Positions 6,673-15,089 of a DNA stretch of 64,000 bases are shown here, piece by piece. Origin of the DNA: Bifidobacterium sp. Its GTDB lineage: Bacteria > Actinomycetota > Actinomycetes > Actinomycetales > Bifidobacteriaceae. The stretch lies in the NCBI GenBank assembly GCA_022649135.1, contig JALCNP010000001.1:124001-188000 (forward strand), in the 5' to 3' direction. Made by a program: the position numbers and the translations under genes. Below the pieces are notes generated by a model, which ran no database searches, was not told the origin of the DNA, and saw only the letters and a program-made list of their open reading frames with translations. Numbering within the stretch: position 1 is the first letter of the stretch; the number at the start of each line of letters is the position of its first letter.

Positions 6673-8504
6673 GCACGCCCATCGCGGCCGTGGTTCTCGC
6701 CTCGCCGTCTCGCAAGAGCGTGCGACTGAACACCTACGTCTCCACCGAGAAAGAAGGCCAGAAGAAGGGCGACCGATTCGTCGCCCGGTCCGGCCTGAAC
6801 GGCTGCATCCCCGAGTTTGCCGAGCGCCAGATGCGCGACAACCGCAAGCGCTGGGGCAAGGACGCCGAGCGCGTCGTCACCCGCAACGGACGCAAGTACC
6901 GCGAGGGCCAGTTCGTTCAGGCGTACCACGTCATCCAGTCGTTCGCTCGCGACGGCGAAGGGGCTCTCGACCCGAACAATCCTGACGACTGGGAGAAGGC
7001 CCACGAGCTGGGCATGGCCCTGGCCAAAGAGCTCGCCGGGAAGAGTCGCCTGGCCACCGTCACGACGCAGATCGACGGCAAGACGGGCTGCCTCCACAAC
7101 CACATCGTGATCGACTCGATTGAGAAGACCACGGGCCGCTCGTTCCAGTCGTGGAACGTCAAGCACACGGTACTGGCCAAGGCCCACGACGAGCTGCTGG
7201 CCTCTCTCGGCTACGAGCAGCGCAACACGCTTGGCAAGGGCCGGGAGGTCGTCGAGAAGTCCGAGCTGCGGGCCCTGGCCAAGCACCAGGCATGGGAGGC
7301 ATTGCGGGTCCCTGGCGAGGCCTTCGCCGAGGACGAGCCCTTCAGCGTCGCGGTGCTCAAGTCGCGCGTCCGCGAGGCTCTCGCCGACGGCACGTTCACC
7401 ACGTTCGATGAGTTCGCCGAGATCGCCGGTCAGCACGGCGTGCAGGCCGACGAGCGCGGCCAGAAGCATCGCGGCATCACCTACACCATGCTGCGGGAGA
7501 AGGAGCCCCACGGCGACGACTGGCGCGACACCGCGCCCGGCGACCGCCGGCGCGCGTCCAGGCTCGGGGCCGACTTTATGATGGCCGCCGTCGAGGCCGC
7601 CATCGCACGCAATCTCGAAGCCCAGAAGCAGGCCCAGGCAACCCTCCCCGCGCCCGCACCAGCCCCCTCCCCCAACGTGCCCAACAAGGGAGAGAAGCCC
7701 ACCGACAAGGCCGTGCGTGAGGACCCCGCGACCTCCGCTGCCGCTGCGGTCACGCCGCCTCCGGCGTCCGCTGCCACTTCCGCCGTCGAGAGCCTCCATG
7801 AGCGACTTGAGCGCGAGATGGAGGCCGAGACGGCGGCGTCGCGTCAGCGCGTCAGGGACGCCTGGGAAGCGGCCCGGAAGCCGTCTCCCGAGCCGGTCAA
7901 GGGCGTCGACAGCGCGCCCGCCGCTACCGCTCCGGGCGACGCCGACGTGTCCTCCGCTACCGCTACGGACACGACCCCTACCGAGGCCGTGCGCGAGGAC
8001 CCCGCGACCTCCGCTGCCGCTGCGGTCACGCCGCCTCCGGCGTCCGCTGCCGCTTCCGCCGTCGCAGACGACGAGTACCGCTCCCAGCTCCGAGATGTCC
8101 GGGTTCGCGGCCAGAAGCGTCAAGAGCTGATCGACGCTGTTGCCGCGTTCGACGAGCAGGCAGTGGCGCTGCTGGAACAGGGCGAGGTGTTCGCTGAGAC
8201 CGACGTGCCCACGGGCATCGGCCGGAAGTTCCTGGACACCTACGGCGACAGGCTTGACCGCAAAGTGCGCAGGATCCTGGAGCAGCGCACAGCGAAAAAT
8301 GAATGGGCATCGACCCTGTTCGAGCGGGCGAAGACAATGCCCAGTGACACGGGCGACCAGCTTCGCGGCAAGGCCCGCCGTCTGCGCCAGGAAGTCAAGC
8401 TCGGCGAGTACGCGATGGAAGACGCCGTCTCTCCCAAACGCGGCCCGCAAGTGGAACACGATCGGGCCGCGAGTGGTCCAGATCTGGATCAGGAACTAAC
8501 CTGA
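6669..8504 (+). CDS. mobA: Relaxase/mobilization nuclease (MOB_P-type)
   Basis: A 611-aa protein. The N-terminal ~200 residues form the relaxase domain: Tyr23 in LNTYVST as candidate nucleophile, HVIQSF with His87, and the metal-binding HNH motif CLHNHIVIDS with His143 and His145. Relaxases nick oriT and lead the strand into a recipient through the mobilizing plasmid's secretion channel. The central region (about 340-470) is Ala/Pro/Thr-rich and holds two near-identical 26-residue repeats; the C terminus is helical. The GTG start overlaps the mobC stop by 4 bp. Type assignment rests on motif spacing, so MOB_P is likely but not certain. Confidence 0.9.
   Translation: MSTPIAAVVLASPSRKSVRLNTYVSTEKEGQKKGDRFVARSGLNGCIPEFAERQMRDNRKRWGKDAERVVTRNGRKYREGQFVQAYHVIQSFARDGEGALDPNNPDDWEKAHELGMALAKELAGKSRLATVTTQIDGKTGCLHNHIVIDSIEKTTGRSFQSWNVKHTVLAKAHDELLASLGYEQRNTLGKGREVVEKSELRALAKHQAWEALRVPGEAFAEDEPFSVAVLKSRVREALADGTFTTFDEFAEIAGQHGVQADERGQKHRGITYTMLREKEPHGDDWRDTAPGDRRRASRLGADFMMAAVEAAIARNLEAQKQAQATLPAPAPAPSPNVPNKGEKPTDKAVREDPATSAAAAVTPPPASAATSAVESLHERLEREMEAETAASRQRVRDAWEAARKPSPEPVKGVDSAPAATAPGDADVSSATATDTTPTEAVREDPATSAAAAVTPPPASAAASAVADDEYRSQLRDVRVRGQKRQELIDAVAAFDEQAVALLEQGEVFAETDVPTGIGRKFLDTYGDRLDRKVRRILEQRTAKNEWASTLFERAKTMPSDTGDQLRGKARRLRQEVKLGEYAMEDAVSPKRGPQVEHDRAASGPDLDQELT
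7710..7787 (+). repeat. 78-bp direct repeat within the relaxase gene, copy 1
   Basis: Begins gccgtgcgtgaggacccc and encodes AVREDPATSAAAAV and onward. It recurs almost identically 276 bp downstream, in frame, in the low-complexity linker of the relaxase. Confidence 0.85.
7986..8063 (+). repeat. 78-bp direct repeat within the relaxase gene, copy 2
   Basis: Differs from copy 1 at about two positions. The 276-bp offset is a multiple of three, so recombination between copies would delete 92 codons without frameshift. Confidence 0.85.
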
Positions 8505-8513
8505 GCCAAAGAC

Positions 8514-8545
8514 AAGACCCCGGCGCCGAGTGGCACCGGGGTCTT
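8514..8545 (+). terminator. Terminator hairpin after the relaxase gene
   Basis: Arms aagaccccggcgcc (8514-8527) and ggcaccggggtctt (8532-8545) pair with one mismatch around a 4-nt loop, 9 nt after the relaxase stop. It can also serve the convergent minus-strand genes. Confidence 0.75.
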
Positions 8546-8615
8546 GGACCGTTTCTGGTCGGCTGAAGCCCACTTGTGGGCTCTGGATGGTCCGGGCTGA
8601 GTCTGTGCCGCTCGA

Positions 8616-8867
8616 TCAGACCTCGCCGTAGCGGCGCTCGGCCTCCTGCGCGGGGACGGCCAGCGTCGATCCGATCTCGTCCCAGCCGAGCCCTTGGGCT
8701 CGGGCCTGGGCGACGACGGCCCGGCGCACCGCGGGCACCTGGAGCTCAACCAGCCGCAGCGCCCCGAGGCTGTCCAACGGGTCGTCGGCCCGCTCGACGG
8801 TGTCGACGATGCTGCGCAGCGCGTCGAGGGCGTCGCCCACGGCGGTCGAGTGTGCGATGGCGGTCAT
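8616..8867 (-). CDS. Small helix-turn-helix-like protein
   Basis: An 83-aa protein. The first half is helical (DALDALRSIVDTVERADDPL) and the second half ends with GLGWDEIGSTLAVPAQEAERRYG, a pattern typical of sigma-like or HTH helices seen in small actinobacterial DNA-binding proteins. AGGAGG lies 5 nt before the ATG. The gene is 88 bp downstream of ardA and is probably co-transcribed with it. Regulation of ardA or of the element is a guess from position; no partner is visible. Confidence 0.7.
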   Translation of the reverse strand: MTAIAHSTAVGDALDALRSIVDTVERADDPLDSLGALRLVELQVPAVRRAVVAQARAQGLGWDEIGSTLAVPAQEAERRYGEV

Positions 8868-8955
8868 AGGGGCCTCCTGGGGCTCGTGGCGCGGCGGGGA
8901 GCCCCGTCGCTGTCGCAGCGGTCCCCGGGGCCGCCCACGGCGGCCCTGCGGCCTG

Positions 8956-9510
8956 CTAGAGGACCCTGAACACGAACACGCCGCCCTCGGGGTCGTCGTA
9001 GGTCGAGTAGTCCATCGCGAGGTCGCGGGACCATGTCTGCCAGTCGAAGTACCGGGCGATCTCCTCGGGCACATCGGCCAGCAGGCCGATGTCGTCGGCC
9101 AGGTTCTCGGCGTACTCGCGGAAGTTCTCCCAGGCGCCGCAGTACCGTTCCTCGAAGTCGGAGATGCTGGGCAGGTCGGTGTTTCCTTCGGCGATGTAGT
9201 CGCCAGATTCCACCCAGGCGCACAGCGCGGGCCTGAGGTGCTCGTCGACCTTGGCCAGGCACTTGCCCCAGACGGCTGCGGTGAGCGGGGCCAGCTCGCC
9301 GCGGACGGGGATGTTCTCATGGTCGAACACCCACAGCTCCTCGCACTCGGCGTAGTCGAGGCCGGAGCCCTCGTGGACGTCGGCCAGAGTGACCTCGTCA
9401 GCGGAGGCGGCGTCGAACCAGTCGCCGACGAGGCGACCGTCGTTGTAGCAGGCCAGGCAGCCGATCCAGACCCTCGGGGTCGTGTCGGTCGCGGGTGTCG
9501 TAGTGGTCAT
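8956..9510 (-). CDS. ardA: Antirestriction protein ArdA
   Basis: A 184-aa acidic protein with the ArdA pattern: RVWIGCLACYNDGRLVGDWFD near the N terminus in place of the usual IYVacLasYNnG start, a central FEERYCGAWENFREYAENLADD, and YFDWQTWSRDLAMDYS near the end, followed by a short hydrophobic tail. ArdA dimers mimic bent DNA and inhibit type I restriction enzymes, protecting incoming single-to-double-stranded DNA after conjugation. Length is close to that of known members (about 165-185). It is the first gene of a two-gene unit with the small HTH gene. Finding it beside a restriction-like operon on the same element is notable. Confidence 0.93.
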   Translation of the reverse strand: MTTTTPATDTTPRVWIGCLACYNDGRLVGDWFDAASADEVTLADVHEGSGLDYAECEELWVFDHENIPVRGELAPLTAAVWGKCLAKVDEHLRPALCAWVESGDYIAEGNTDLPSISDFEERYCGAWENFREYAENLADDIGLLADVPEEIARYFDWQTWSRDLAMDYSTYDDPEGGVFVFRVL

Positions 9511-9637
9511 GGTCCCTCCTCGGAGTCGATGGAGGGACGGCGGCGTCCGGCGGCCGTGCTCGTGTGAATCAGCGCTTACCCGGGACGCTCACCGTCTCTC
9601 GGAGGGGACTCCCGGGCCGCGCTGCCGCGCGGTCCGA

Positions 9638-10531
9638 TCAGTCGCTTGAGGTTGGAGCTGCTGCCAGCCTGATCTCCCACTTGATGGTCACCGACACGTG
9701 TCCCGAACCTCCGTGGTCGGTGGTGGGTTCGATCGCGGTGACCTTGCAAAGGACGTGCCCGTGTTCGTTTCGCATGATTCCGATAGAGCCAATCTCAATC
9801 GGTACAGACGATCCTCCGTAGTCGAGCGCGTCCGGATCATCAATCTCATCAAACTCATGCGCATACCTGGCCAAAGCGACAAAACCCGGATGGCCGCCAT
9901 AGAGGTAGATCGACTTTGCACCCCGGTTCGTCCATCGTGTCTTCCAGCACGGGGACTCTTTCTCATCATCGACACTGATCGTGAAGAGGCCACCGTTCTG
10001 GGTGAAGTCGAACTTGGCCCCCGCGCTCATTCCCGTACCTCTGGTGAACACCTCGGTGAAGTTGGCGCTCGCCTCATGTGCGGCCTGGCGAAGATCGGCG
10101 GGGAAGTCTCGGAGCTTCACGCCGTGATCGCGCAAGAACTTCCACCCGAGGCGATAGACCTGCGGGTTCGGGTCGTACTCGCCGATATGGACCTCAGCGA
10201 GTCGAGCCTCAGTGATCAGCTGACAGCAAGGCACCCTGCTCGTGCGGGAGTTGGCGCACGGCTCCAAGGTCGTGAACAGCTGCGCGCCGGTGACATCGAC
10301 GTCATTCTCAGCCGCCTTGGCCAACGCGACTTGTTCCGCATGAAGGCCGGTTCGCTCCCCTGTGTAGCCAGTGGCCAGCACAGTCTGTCCGCGAGCGATC
10401 ACGGCGCCCACACGGGTGTTGCTCGGTGAGTGCTGAGCCTCGCGAATCGCCGCCTCGGCGTGTGAGCGGCGAACGCCGTCGACACCCGTAGCGGTGGCCA
10501 CGACGGCGCCCTCCAGCAGACGTCGCTCCAT
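9638..10531 (-). CDS. RibD-like cytidine/nucleoside deaminase-fold protein with unknown C-terminal domain
   Basis: A 297-aa protein. Residues about 20-140 carry the zinc site of the cytidine deaminase superfamily: HAE at 64-66 and PC at 91-92 with Cys102/Cys103 nearby (EPCANSRTSRVPCC), most like the deaminase half of RibD. The remaining ~150 residues (FDFTQNGGLFTISVDDE, WKTRW, YLYGGHPGFVALARYAHEFDE) match no family I know; RibD's reductase half is not present. The ATG directly follows the stop of the XRE gene (TGAATG), so the two are translationally coupled, and it closes the restriction-like operon. It may modify nucleotides or nucleic acid in a defence role; it could also be a stray metabolic enzyme. 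Confidence 0.72.
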   Translation of the reverse strand: MERRLLEGAVVATATGVDGVRRSHAEAAIREAQHSPSNTRVGAVIARGQTVLATGYTGERTGLHAEQVALAKAAENDVDVTGAQLFTTLEPCANSRTSRVPCCQLITEARLAEVHIGEYDPNPQVYRLGWKFLRDHGVKLRDFPADLRQAAHEASANFTEVFTRGTGMSAGAKFDFTQNGGLFTISVDDEKESPCWKTRWTNRGAKSIYLYGGHPGFVALARYAHEFDEIDDPDALDYGGSSVPIEIGSIGIMRNEHGHVLCKVTAIEPTTDHGGSGHVSVTIKWEIRLAAAPTSSD

Positions 10532-10756
10532 TCAACTCTCGACTCTGATAGTAAGCCCGAGGACTACGGCGACCTTGGACAACGTCGCCGTCGATACGTC
10601 GTCACCACGTTCGATCCGAGCGATGCTCGGACGCGAGAGCCCGGCTTGCGCAGCCAGGTCCTCCTGCGACCAGCCACGCACGGTACGGGCGTCACGGATC
10701 TGCTGGGCGATGTCCGCCATCGGCACGCCCCCCTCGGGCTGCTGCTCGTCGGGCAT
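10532..10756 (-). CDS. XRE-family HTH regulator
   Basis: A 74-aa protein made almost entirely of a Cro/C1-type helix-turn-helix: IRDARTVRGWSQEDLAAQAG, then LSRPSIARIERGDD and a closing VAVVLGLTI helix. Its start lies 2 bp after the stop of the upstream methyltransferase gene, and its stop abuts the deaminase ATG, so it is an internal gene of the operon. Small regulators of this type act as controller proteins for restriction-modification systems or as antitoxin-like repressors. Here it could control the deaminase, the whole operon, or both. Confidence 0.85.
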   Translation of the reverse strand: MPDEQQPEGGVPMADIAQQIRDARTVRGWSQEDLAAQAGLSRPSIARIERGDDVSTATLSKVAVVLGLTIRVES

Positions 10757-10758
10757 GG

Positions 10759-11793
10759 TTAGTCCATCGGCTTGACGTGGGACTCGATGAAGGCGATCTC
10801 GGCGTCGCTGAGCTTGTACTTGGCGTAGAGCTGCCGGTCGATCTGCGGGATCGGCTGGGACCAGTCGATGTCGGACGCGCTGGTGAAGTCCTGGAGCGGG
10901 ACGTACTTCCAAGCGTGACGCTTGTTGTCCTGAGTGATCTTGGAGACGCCGAGCATAGTGCGCGCAAACTTGGTCTTGACGTACTTCAGGCAAGACAGCG
11001 CTTCAGATTCACTGTCAAAAGCCCCAATCGTGATGAACGTGTGGGTCGTCCCCACGCCGGGCCCAATAACAGCAGGGGAAGAGAGCACTTCCCCGAGCAC
11101 TCCAGATCCATTGGCCTTGGGAAGCGCTACCTTGTACTTGCGGAAGCTCGCAGGGCCGTCAAAGTAGTCGTCACGAATCCAGCGGAGAGTCCGAACACGA
11201 GCTTGTAGACCGAGAACTTGCACGTATTCGTGGCCGTCTACAGGTTTCGTTTCATGGAAGATGCTACGGAACTGCTCGAAGGCGTTCGACTCAACGAGTC
11301 CTTCATTTCCCTTGGGCCTCAGAGCACGCAGGCCGGGATGATCTTCGTACAGTTTCAGGGTGTACCTGAAGGATCGGGATGTCGTGATCGACTCCGAAAG
11401 TGGCACAAAACCGCCACCGAGAACTTTGTGCAGGATGTCGTTGAGTTCTGGGTACTTCGTGAACGTGCCGATGGGCTCACCCACGCGGTCCGCGTCCCGG
11501 TATGTGACTGCGATCCCGCCCTTGATGTCGGTGCCGGGGAACAGGTCGTTGCTGTTGGCGACATAGTGCGGGACAGTCAGGCGAGGGTCCGCGAGCATCT
11601 TCTCGTTCCATGCCTTGGGCGTGAAGCCCGCATTGAACAGGAAGCGCGCCGGTGTGATGAGCACCGCCTTGGTGCCGACCTCATAGGCCGCGTCCATGAA
11701 CAGATGATAAACGGGGGTGTCGCGCGTGCCGTCACCCTGGGCCTCCTCCTGGTACGGCGGATTCCCGATGACGACGTCGAACTTCTTGCTCAT
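10759..11793 (-). CDS. N6-adenine DNA methyltransferase, C-terminal half (motif IV NPPY and recognition region)
   Basis: A 344-aa protein beginning directly with FDVVIGNPPYQE, the catalytic motif IV (residues 11-14) of Eco57I-like adenine methyltransferases. Downstream segments AVLITPARFLFNAG and DIKGGIAVTYRD are typical of that family, and the C-terminal half probably holds target recognition. No SAM-binding motif I is present. The equivalent region sits at the end of the preceding gene, whose stop overlaps this ATG by 4 bp (ATGA). The methyltransferase therefore seems split over two polypeptides. An upstream ATG at 11898 in frame lies inside the preceding gene and adds unrelated residues. 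Confidence 0.82.
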   Translation of the reverse strand: MSKKFDVVIGNPPYQEEAQGDGTRDTPVYHLFMDAAYEVGTKAVLITPARFLFNAGFTPKAWNEKMLADPRLTVPHYVANSNDLFPGTDIKGGIAVTYRDADRVGEPIGTFTKYPELNDILHKVLGGGFVPLSESITTSRSFRYTLKLYEDHPGLRALRPKGNEGLVESNAFEQFRSIFHETKPVDGHEYVQVLGLQARVRTLRWIRDDYFDGPASFRKYKVALPKANGSGVLGEVLSSPAVIGPGVGTTHTFITIGAFDSESEALSCLKYVKTKFARTMLGVSKITQDNKRHAWKYVPLQDFTSASDIDWSQPIPQIDRQLYAKYKLSDAEIAFIESHVKPMD

Positions 11794-14700
11794 GACTGGC
11801 TCCCTTCGGTCAGCATGGTGTCTACGACCTTGGCTCGTTCGACCGGGCTCATGCGGGCGAGGTCTCCGACCTGGAAGTGCCCAGACCCCTCGATCCATTC
11901 ACGTCGCTCGGGCACGCCGCCGGAGACGGCCTCGATCGTGATCCGGTGCAACAGCTTGTTGTGGCTCATCTCGAAGACCTGCTCGGTCAGGATGTGGCGC
12001 AGGCGTTCGTCCTGGTCAGGGATCTGGTCGGCGAGGCCTGCGTCGAGGCGGCGTACCAGCTCCATGAGGAACAGCCCGGCGGTGGAGAACAGGTCCGCGA
12101 ACGTCTTGGTGGGGTCGGTGAAGATGCCCGGGTTCTCGGCTTCGAGGGTATCGACCATCATCTTGACGACGAGCTGCGGGGTGAAGACCAGCGAGGTCTT
12201 CTGCTGCGGGATGTAGGCGAAGATGTCCTCGGTGAGAGCCTCGTCGAAGTAGTCGGCCAGGGCTTCCTTCTTGTCGAGGAACTCCTGGACTGACTGGTCG
12301 AACACAGCTTCGTCGAACAGGCCGGGGATCTTCACGACGGTGCCGTCGTCCTCGGTGATCTCCTGGCCGTCGCGCAGCGTCCGGAACTCGGCTTCGGTGA
12401 TGCCGGTGATCTCCTCGAAGACGTCGTCAGGGGTGTAGTCGTCGAAGTTCGCCAGGCGCGTGTCCCGGTCGCCGTAGGCCATGAGGAACATGGGGATGGT
12501 GCGAGCGAAGCCGCGCAGGTGGGCACGAGCCTCGTCCATCGTCTTGTCCGCCTGCTTGCGGACCTTCTTGGTCTCCTCGCGGGTGACAACCTCAGTCGTG
12601 ATCGCGTCGGTGCGTTCGCTGACCAGGTCGAGGATGTCCTTCTGGAAGGCTGCGTCGTGCTCGGCGCGCTCGGCTTCGGCGGCCTGTGCCTCCGCCTCCG
12701 TGGCGGCTTCGGCGATCGCGTTCTCGAAGTGCTTGTTCGCGATCTCGCGCTCGACGAGGAGTCGCTCGACGTCGGCGGTGATGCGGGCCTCGGTCTGCTT
12801 CTCGTCGCGTTCGACCTGCTTTGCGGTCAGCCCGTACTCCCGCTGGAGATTCTGACGAGTCTCCTTCGCCTTCTCGGTCACGCGCTTGGCGACCTGGCGC
12901 GCGATCTCGCGACGAGGCTGGTCCTCCCGGATCGGGGCGACGTCCTCGATGCTCCAGACCGGCTTGCCGAGCTGTTCGACCTTGGGGTTGATGACGGTCT
13001 CGACATCGACGTGGACGGTGCCGTCGGGGTCGATGTCGGGCGCTGGCTCGGACATGTCGATGCTCTGGCCGGTCTTGATCTTGCCCTGGTCGGCGGTGGG
13101 CAGCTTGTCGAGGATCTCCTTGAGGTGCTCGGAGTAGCGGAAGATGCCCGCCACGCCTGCGAACAGCAGGTTCGACAGGAATCCTCGGCGCACGACCTCG
13201 CGGGCCTTGAACACCTGCGGGAACGTGAGGACCTGCGCTGCATCGAGTTCGACCATGCGGCCTTCGGAGTCCTCGCCGAGGACTGGGAAGAAGTTCAGCA
13301 GGCGACGGATGTTCTCCTGGCGCACGCCCGGGTCGCCCGAGGGGTTCGGATTCAGGTTGTTGGCGAAGGCGTCGAAGATCGTCAGGGTGCGCTCGGGGGC
13401 GAAGTCGAAGATGTAGGCGTTCTTCTTCTGGAAGACGGCCCCGCCGCGCTCGAACGTGCACGGGTTCTGCGCACGGAACGCAGCCTGCATGTACAGCGCG
13501 GGCGAGGTGACGTTCGAGAGCATGATGACAGCGGTCCACTCGGGCACAGTGACGCCCGTGGTGAGCTGACCGACGGACAGGGTGATCGTCTTGCCATCAT
13601 GCTGCTCAGCCTCGCTGATGGCAGCGCGGACCTTGTCCAGCGACTTGCCGACGATTGCCAGGTCCGCGTCGTCGGACCGGCCGTCGCCCGCGGCGAGGAC
13701 GATCGTGTAGTCCTTGAACACCGGATGCTTCTTCAGGATGCGTTCGAGCGCCTTGGCGGAGGCGACACGGTCCAGGAGCCAGAACGAGTGCCGGATCTCG
13801 TCGCGCAGCTCGGGCGTGGAGAACGGGTACTTATCGTTGGTGGTCAGGCAATCGAGGAACTTGACGATCTCGGCCTCGTGCTCGAAGAAGCCGTTGTCCT
13901 TGGTGGCGAAGAACTCCCCCAAGTCGAAGGCGTAGTCGATGTTGGCACTGTCCTCGTCGATGGCGACGCCCACGGCGAGCTGATCGCTGATCATCCGCGA
14001 GACCTGGTAGGTAAGCATGTTCAGCGTCGGCAGCGCCTGGTAGGGGTTCTCAGCCGAGTCGTCGTTCCAGTTCGCGCGGGCGGTCTGCTCGTCCTCGTAG
14101 GTCCAGTTGAAGATCTGGTCCGCGTCGAACTTCCCAGAGGCCAGCGCCTTGAACGGGGTGCCGGACAGGTGCAGCGTGTGGGCGCGCTTGATCTGGTCGA
14201 AGGCCACGTCCGTCTTGGTCGTGTCCACGCCCTCGTGGGCCTCATCGATGACGAGCAGGTCCCACTGGAGATCGGCGATGTGCCGGAGCTTGTCATGCGG
14301 CCCGCCGAAGTACTGAGAGCCCTTGAGGTCCTGGAGCGAGACGAACTCGACGATGCGAACGTCCTGGTCGGCGTGGTCAAGACTGTAGCTGCGCCACTGA
14401 GCGCGCGTCATCGGCTCGCGGGAGGCCAGTGACGGCGACTCGGAGACGAACTTGTAGGTCGTCTGGTGGCCGATGAAGCGGGCGAAGTCGTCGAACCAGG
14501 AGTTCGCGATGGCGGGGCGGTTCGTGACCACGAGCACCTTGCGCGCGTCGAGCCTGCGCATGAGGTCGTAGGTTGTCAGGGTCTTGCCGAACCGGGGCTT
14601 GGCGTTCCACAGCACCTCGGTCCGGCCTGCCTCGAACGCTGCCAGCGCCTGCTCGACGGCAGCCTGCTGCTCAGGCCGCAGGGTGTAGTCCTCGGAGCCG

Positions 14701-15089
14701 CTGGCTTGCAGCGCGGTGAAGTCCTGCCCAGCGAAGTCAGTGAGGTATTCCAAGGAGGTCTTGGGCGCACCCGCGAAGCGGTGCCATTCCGTCGTCTTGG
14801 GATACTCGGGCCTGCGTTCGCGTTCCACGCCCTGCTGCTTGAGGTAGGCGTGGAAGTCCTTATCGGTGAACCACCCGCCTGCCTCGGAGGTGAACATCGC
14901 ACGGCGTGACCAGACCTTGATCTGCTCGACGGAGAGCTGAGACGCCTGCTGCGAGATGCGCACGTCGGCGCTGCTCTGCTCGGTGTAGCCGATCTTCTCC
15001 CAGCCCTCGTACTTCGGGATGTCGGGCGTCCGCCAGGAGTAGATGAGCGGCGTGATCTCGCGGTAGGTGCTGATGTCCGGGCTAGTCAT
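11790..15089 (-). CDS. GIY-YIG-like nuclease / DEAH helicase / methyltransferase N-half fusion, restriction-like
   Basis: A 1099-aa protein. Residues about 14-50 resemble a GIY-YIG nuclease of the T5orf172 type (PLIYSW, then EKIGYTEQS and RISQQ). A superfamily-2 helicase follows: NAKPRFGKT at 162-170, IDEAH at 281-285, SGTP at 309-312 and a motif VI-like QAAFRAQN near 540. A charged coiled-coil region covers about 740-830. The end (959-1099) has methyltransferase motif X-like SLVFTP and a degenerate motif I, DLFSTAGLF, but no NPPY; that motif starts the next gene. The combination recalls single-chain type ISP restriction enzymes, which translocate and cut DNA. It overlaps the upstream gene by 8 bp and the downstream gene by 4 bp. 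The nuclease call is the weakest part. Confidence 0.82.
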   Translation of the reverse strand: MTSPDISTYREITPLIYSWRTPDIPKYEGWEKIGYTEQSSADVRISQQASQLSVEQIKVWSRRAMFTSEAGGWFTDKDFHAYLKQQGVERERRPEYPKTTEWHRFAGAPKTSLEYLTDFAGQDFTALQASGSEDYTLRPEQQAAVEQALAAFEAGRTEVLWNAKPRFGKTLTTYDLMRRLDARKVLVVTNRPAIANSWFDDFARFIGHQTTYKFVSESPSLASREPMTRAQWRSYSLDHADQDVRIVEFVSLQDLKGSQYFGGPHDKLRHIADLQWDLLVIDEAHEGVDTTKTDVAFDQIKRAHTLHLSGTPFKALASGKFDADQIFNWTYEDEQTARANWNDDSAENPYQALPTLNMLTYQVSRMISDQLAVGVAIDEDSANIDYAFDLGEFFATKDNGFFEHEAEIVKFLDCLTTNDKYPFSTPELRDEIRHSFWLLDRVASAKALERILKKHPVFKDYTIVLAAGDGRSDDADLAIVGKSLDKVRAAISEAEQHDGKTITLSVGQLTTGVTVPEWTAVIMLSNVTSPALYMQAAFRAQNPCTFERGGAVFQKKNAYIFDFAPERTLTIFDAFANNLNPNPSGDPGVRQENIRRLLNFFPVLGEDSEGRMVELDAAQVLTFPQVFKAREVVRRGFLSNLLFAGVAGIFRYSEHLKEILDKLPTADQGKIKTGQSIDMSEPAPDIDPDGTVHVDVETVINPKVEQLGKPVWSIEDVAPIREDQPRREIARQVAKRVTEKAKETRQNLQREYGLTAKQVERDEKQTEARITADVERLLVEREIANKHFENAIAEAATEAEAQAAEAERAEHDAAFQKDILDLVSERTDAITTEVVTREETKKVRKQADKTMDEARAHLRGFARTIPMFLMAYGDRDTRLANFDDYTPDDVFEEITGITEAEFRTLRDGQEITEDDGTVVKIPGLFDEAVFDQSVQEFLDKKEALADYFDEALTEDIFAYIPQQKTSLVFTPQLVVKMMVDTLEAENPGIFTDPTKTFADLFSTAGLFLMELVRRLDAGLADQIPDQDERLRHILTEQVFEMSHNKLLHRITIEAVSGGVPERREWIEGSGHFQVGDLARMSPVERAKVVDTMLTEGSQS

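Noticed and set aside
7707..8070. Possible CRISPR or VNTR in the relaxase gene
   Set aside because: Only two copies, in coding frame, with no spacers of regular length. It is an internal protein repeat.
12519..14432. 637-codon plus-strand open frame opposite the helicase gene
   Set aside because: Composition is Leu/Gly/Val/Asp-rich with no motifs and lies entirely opposite the helicase domains.
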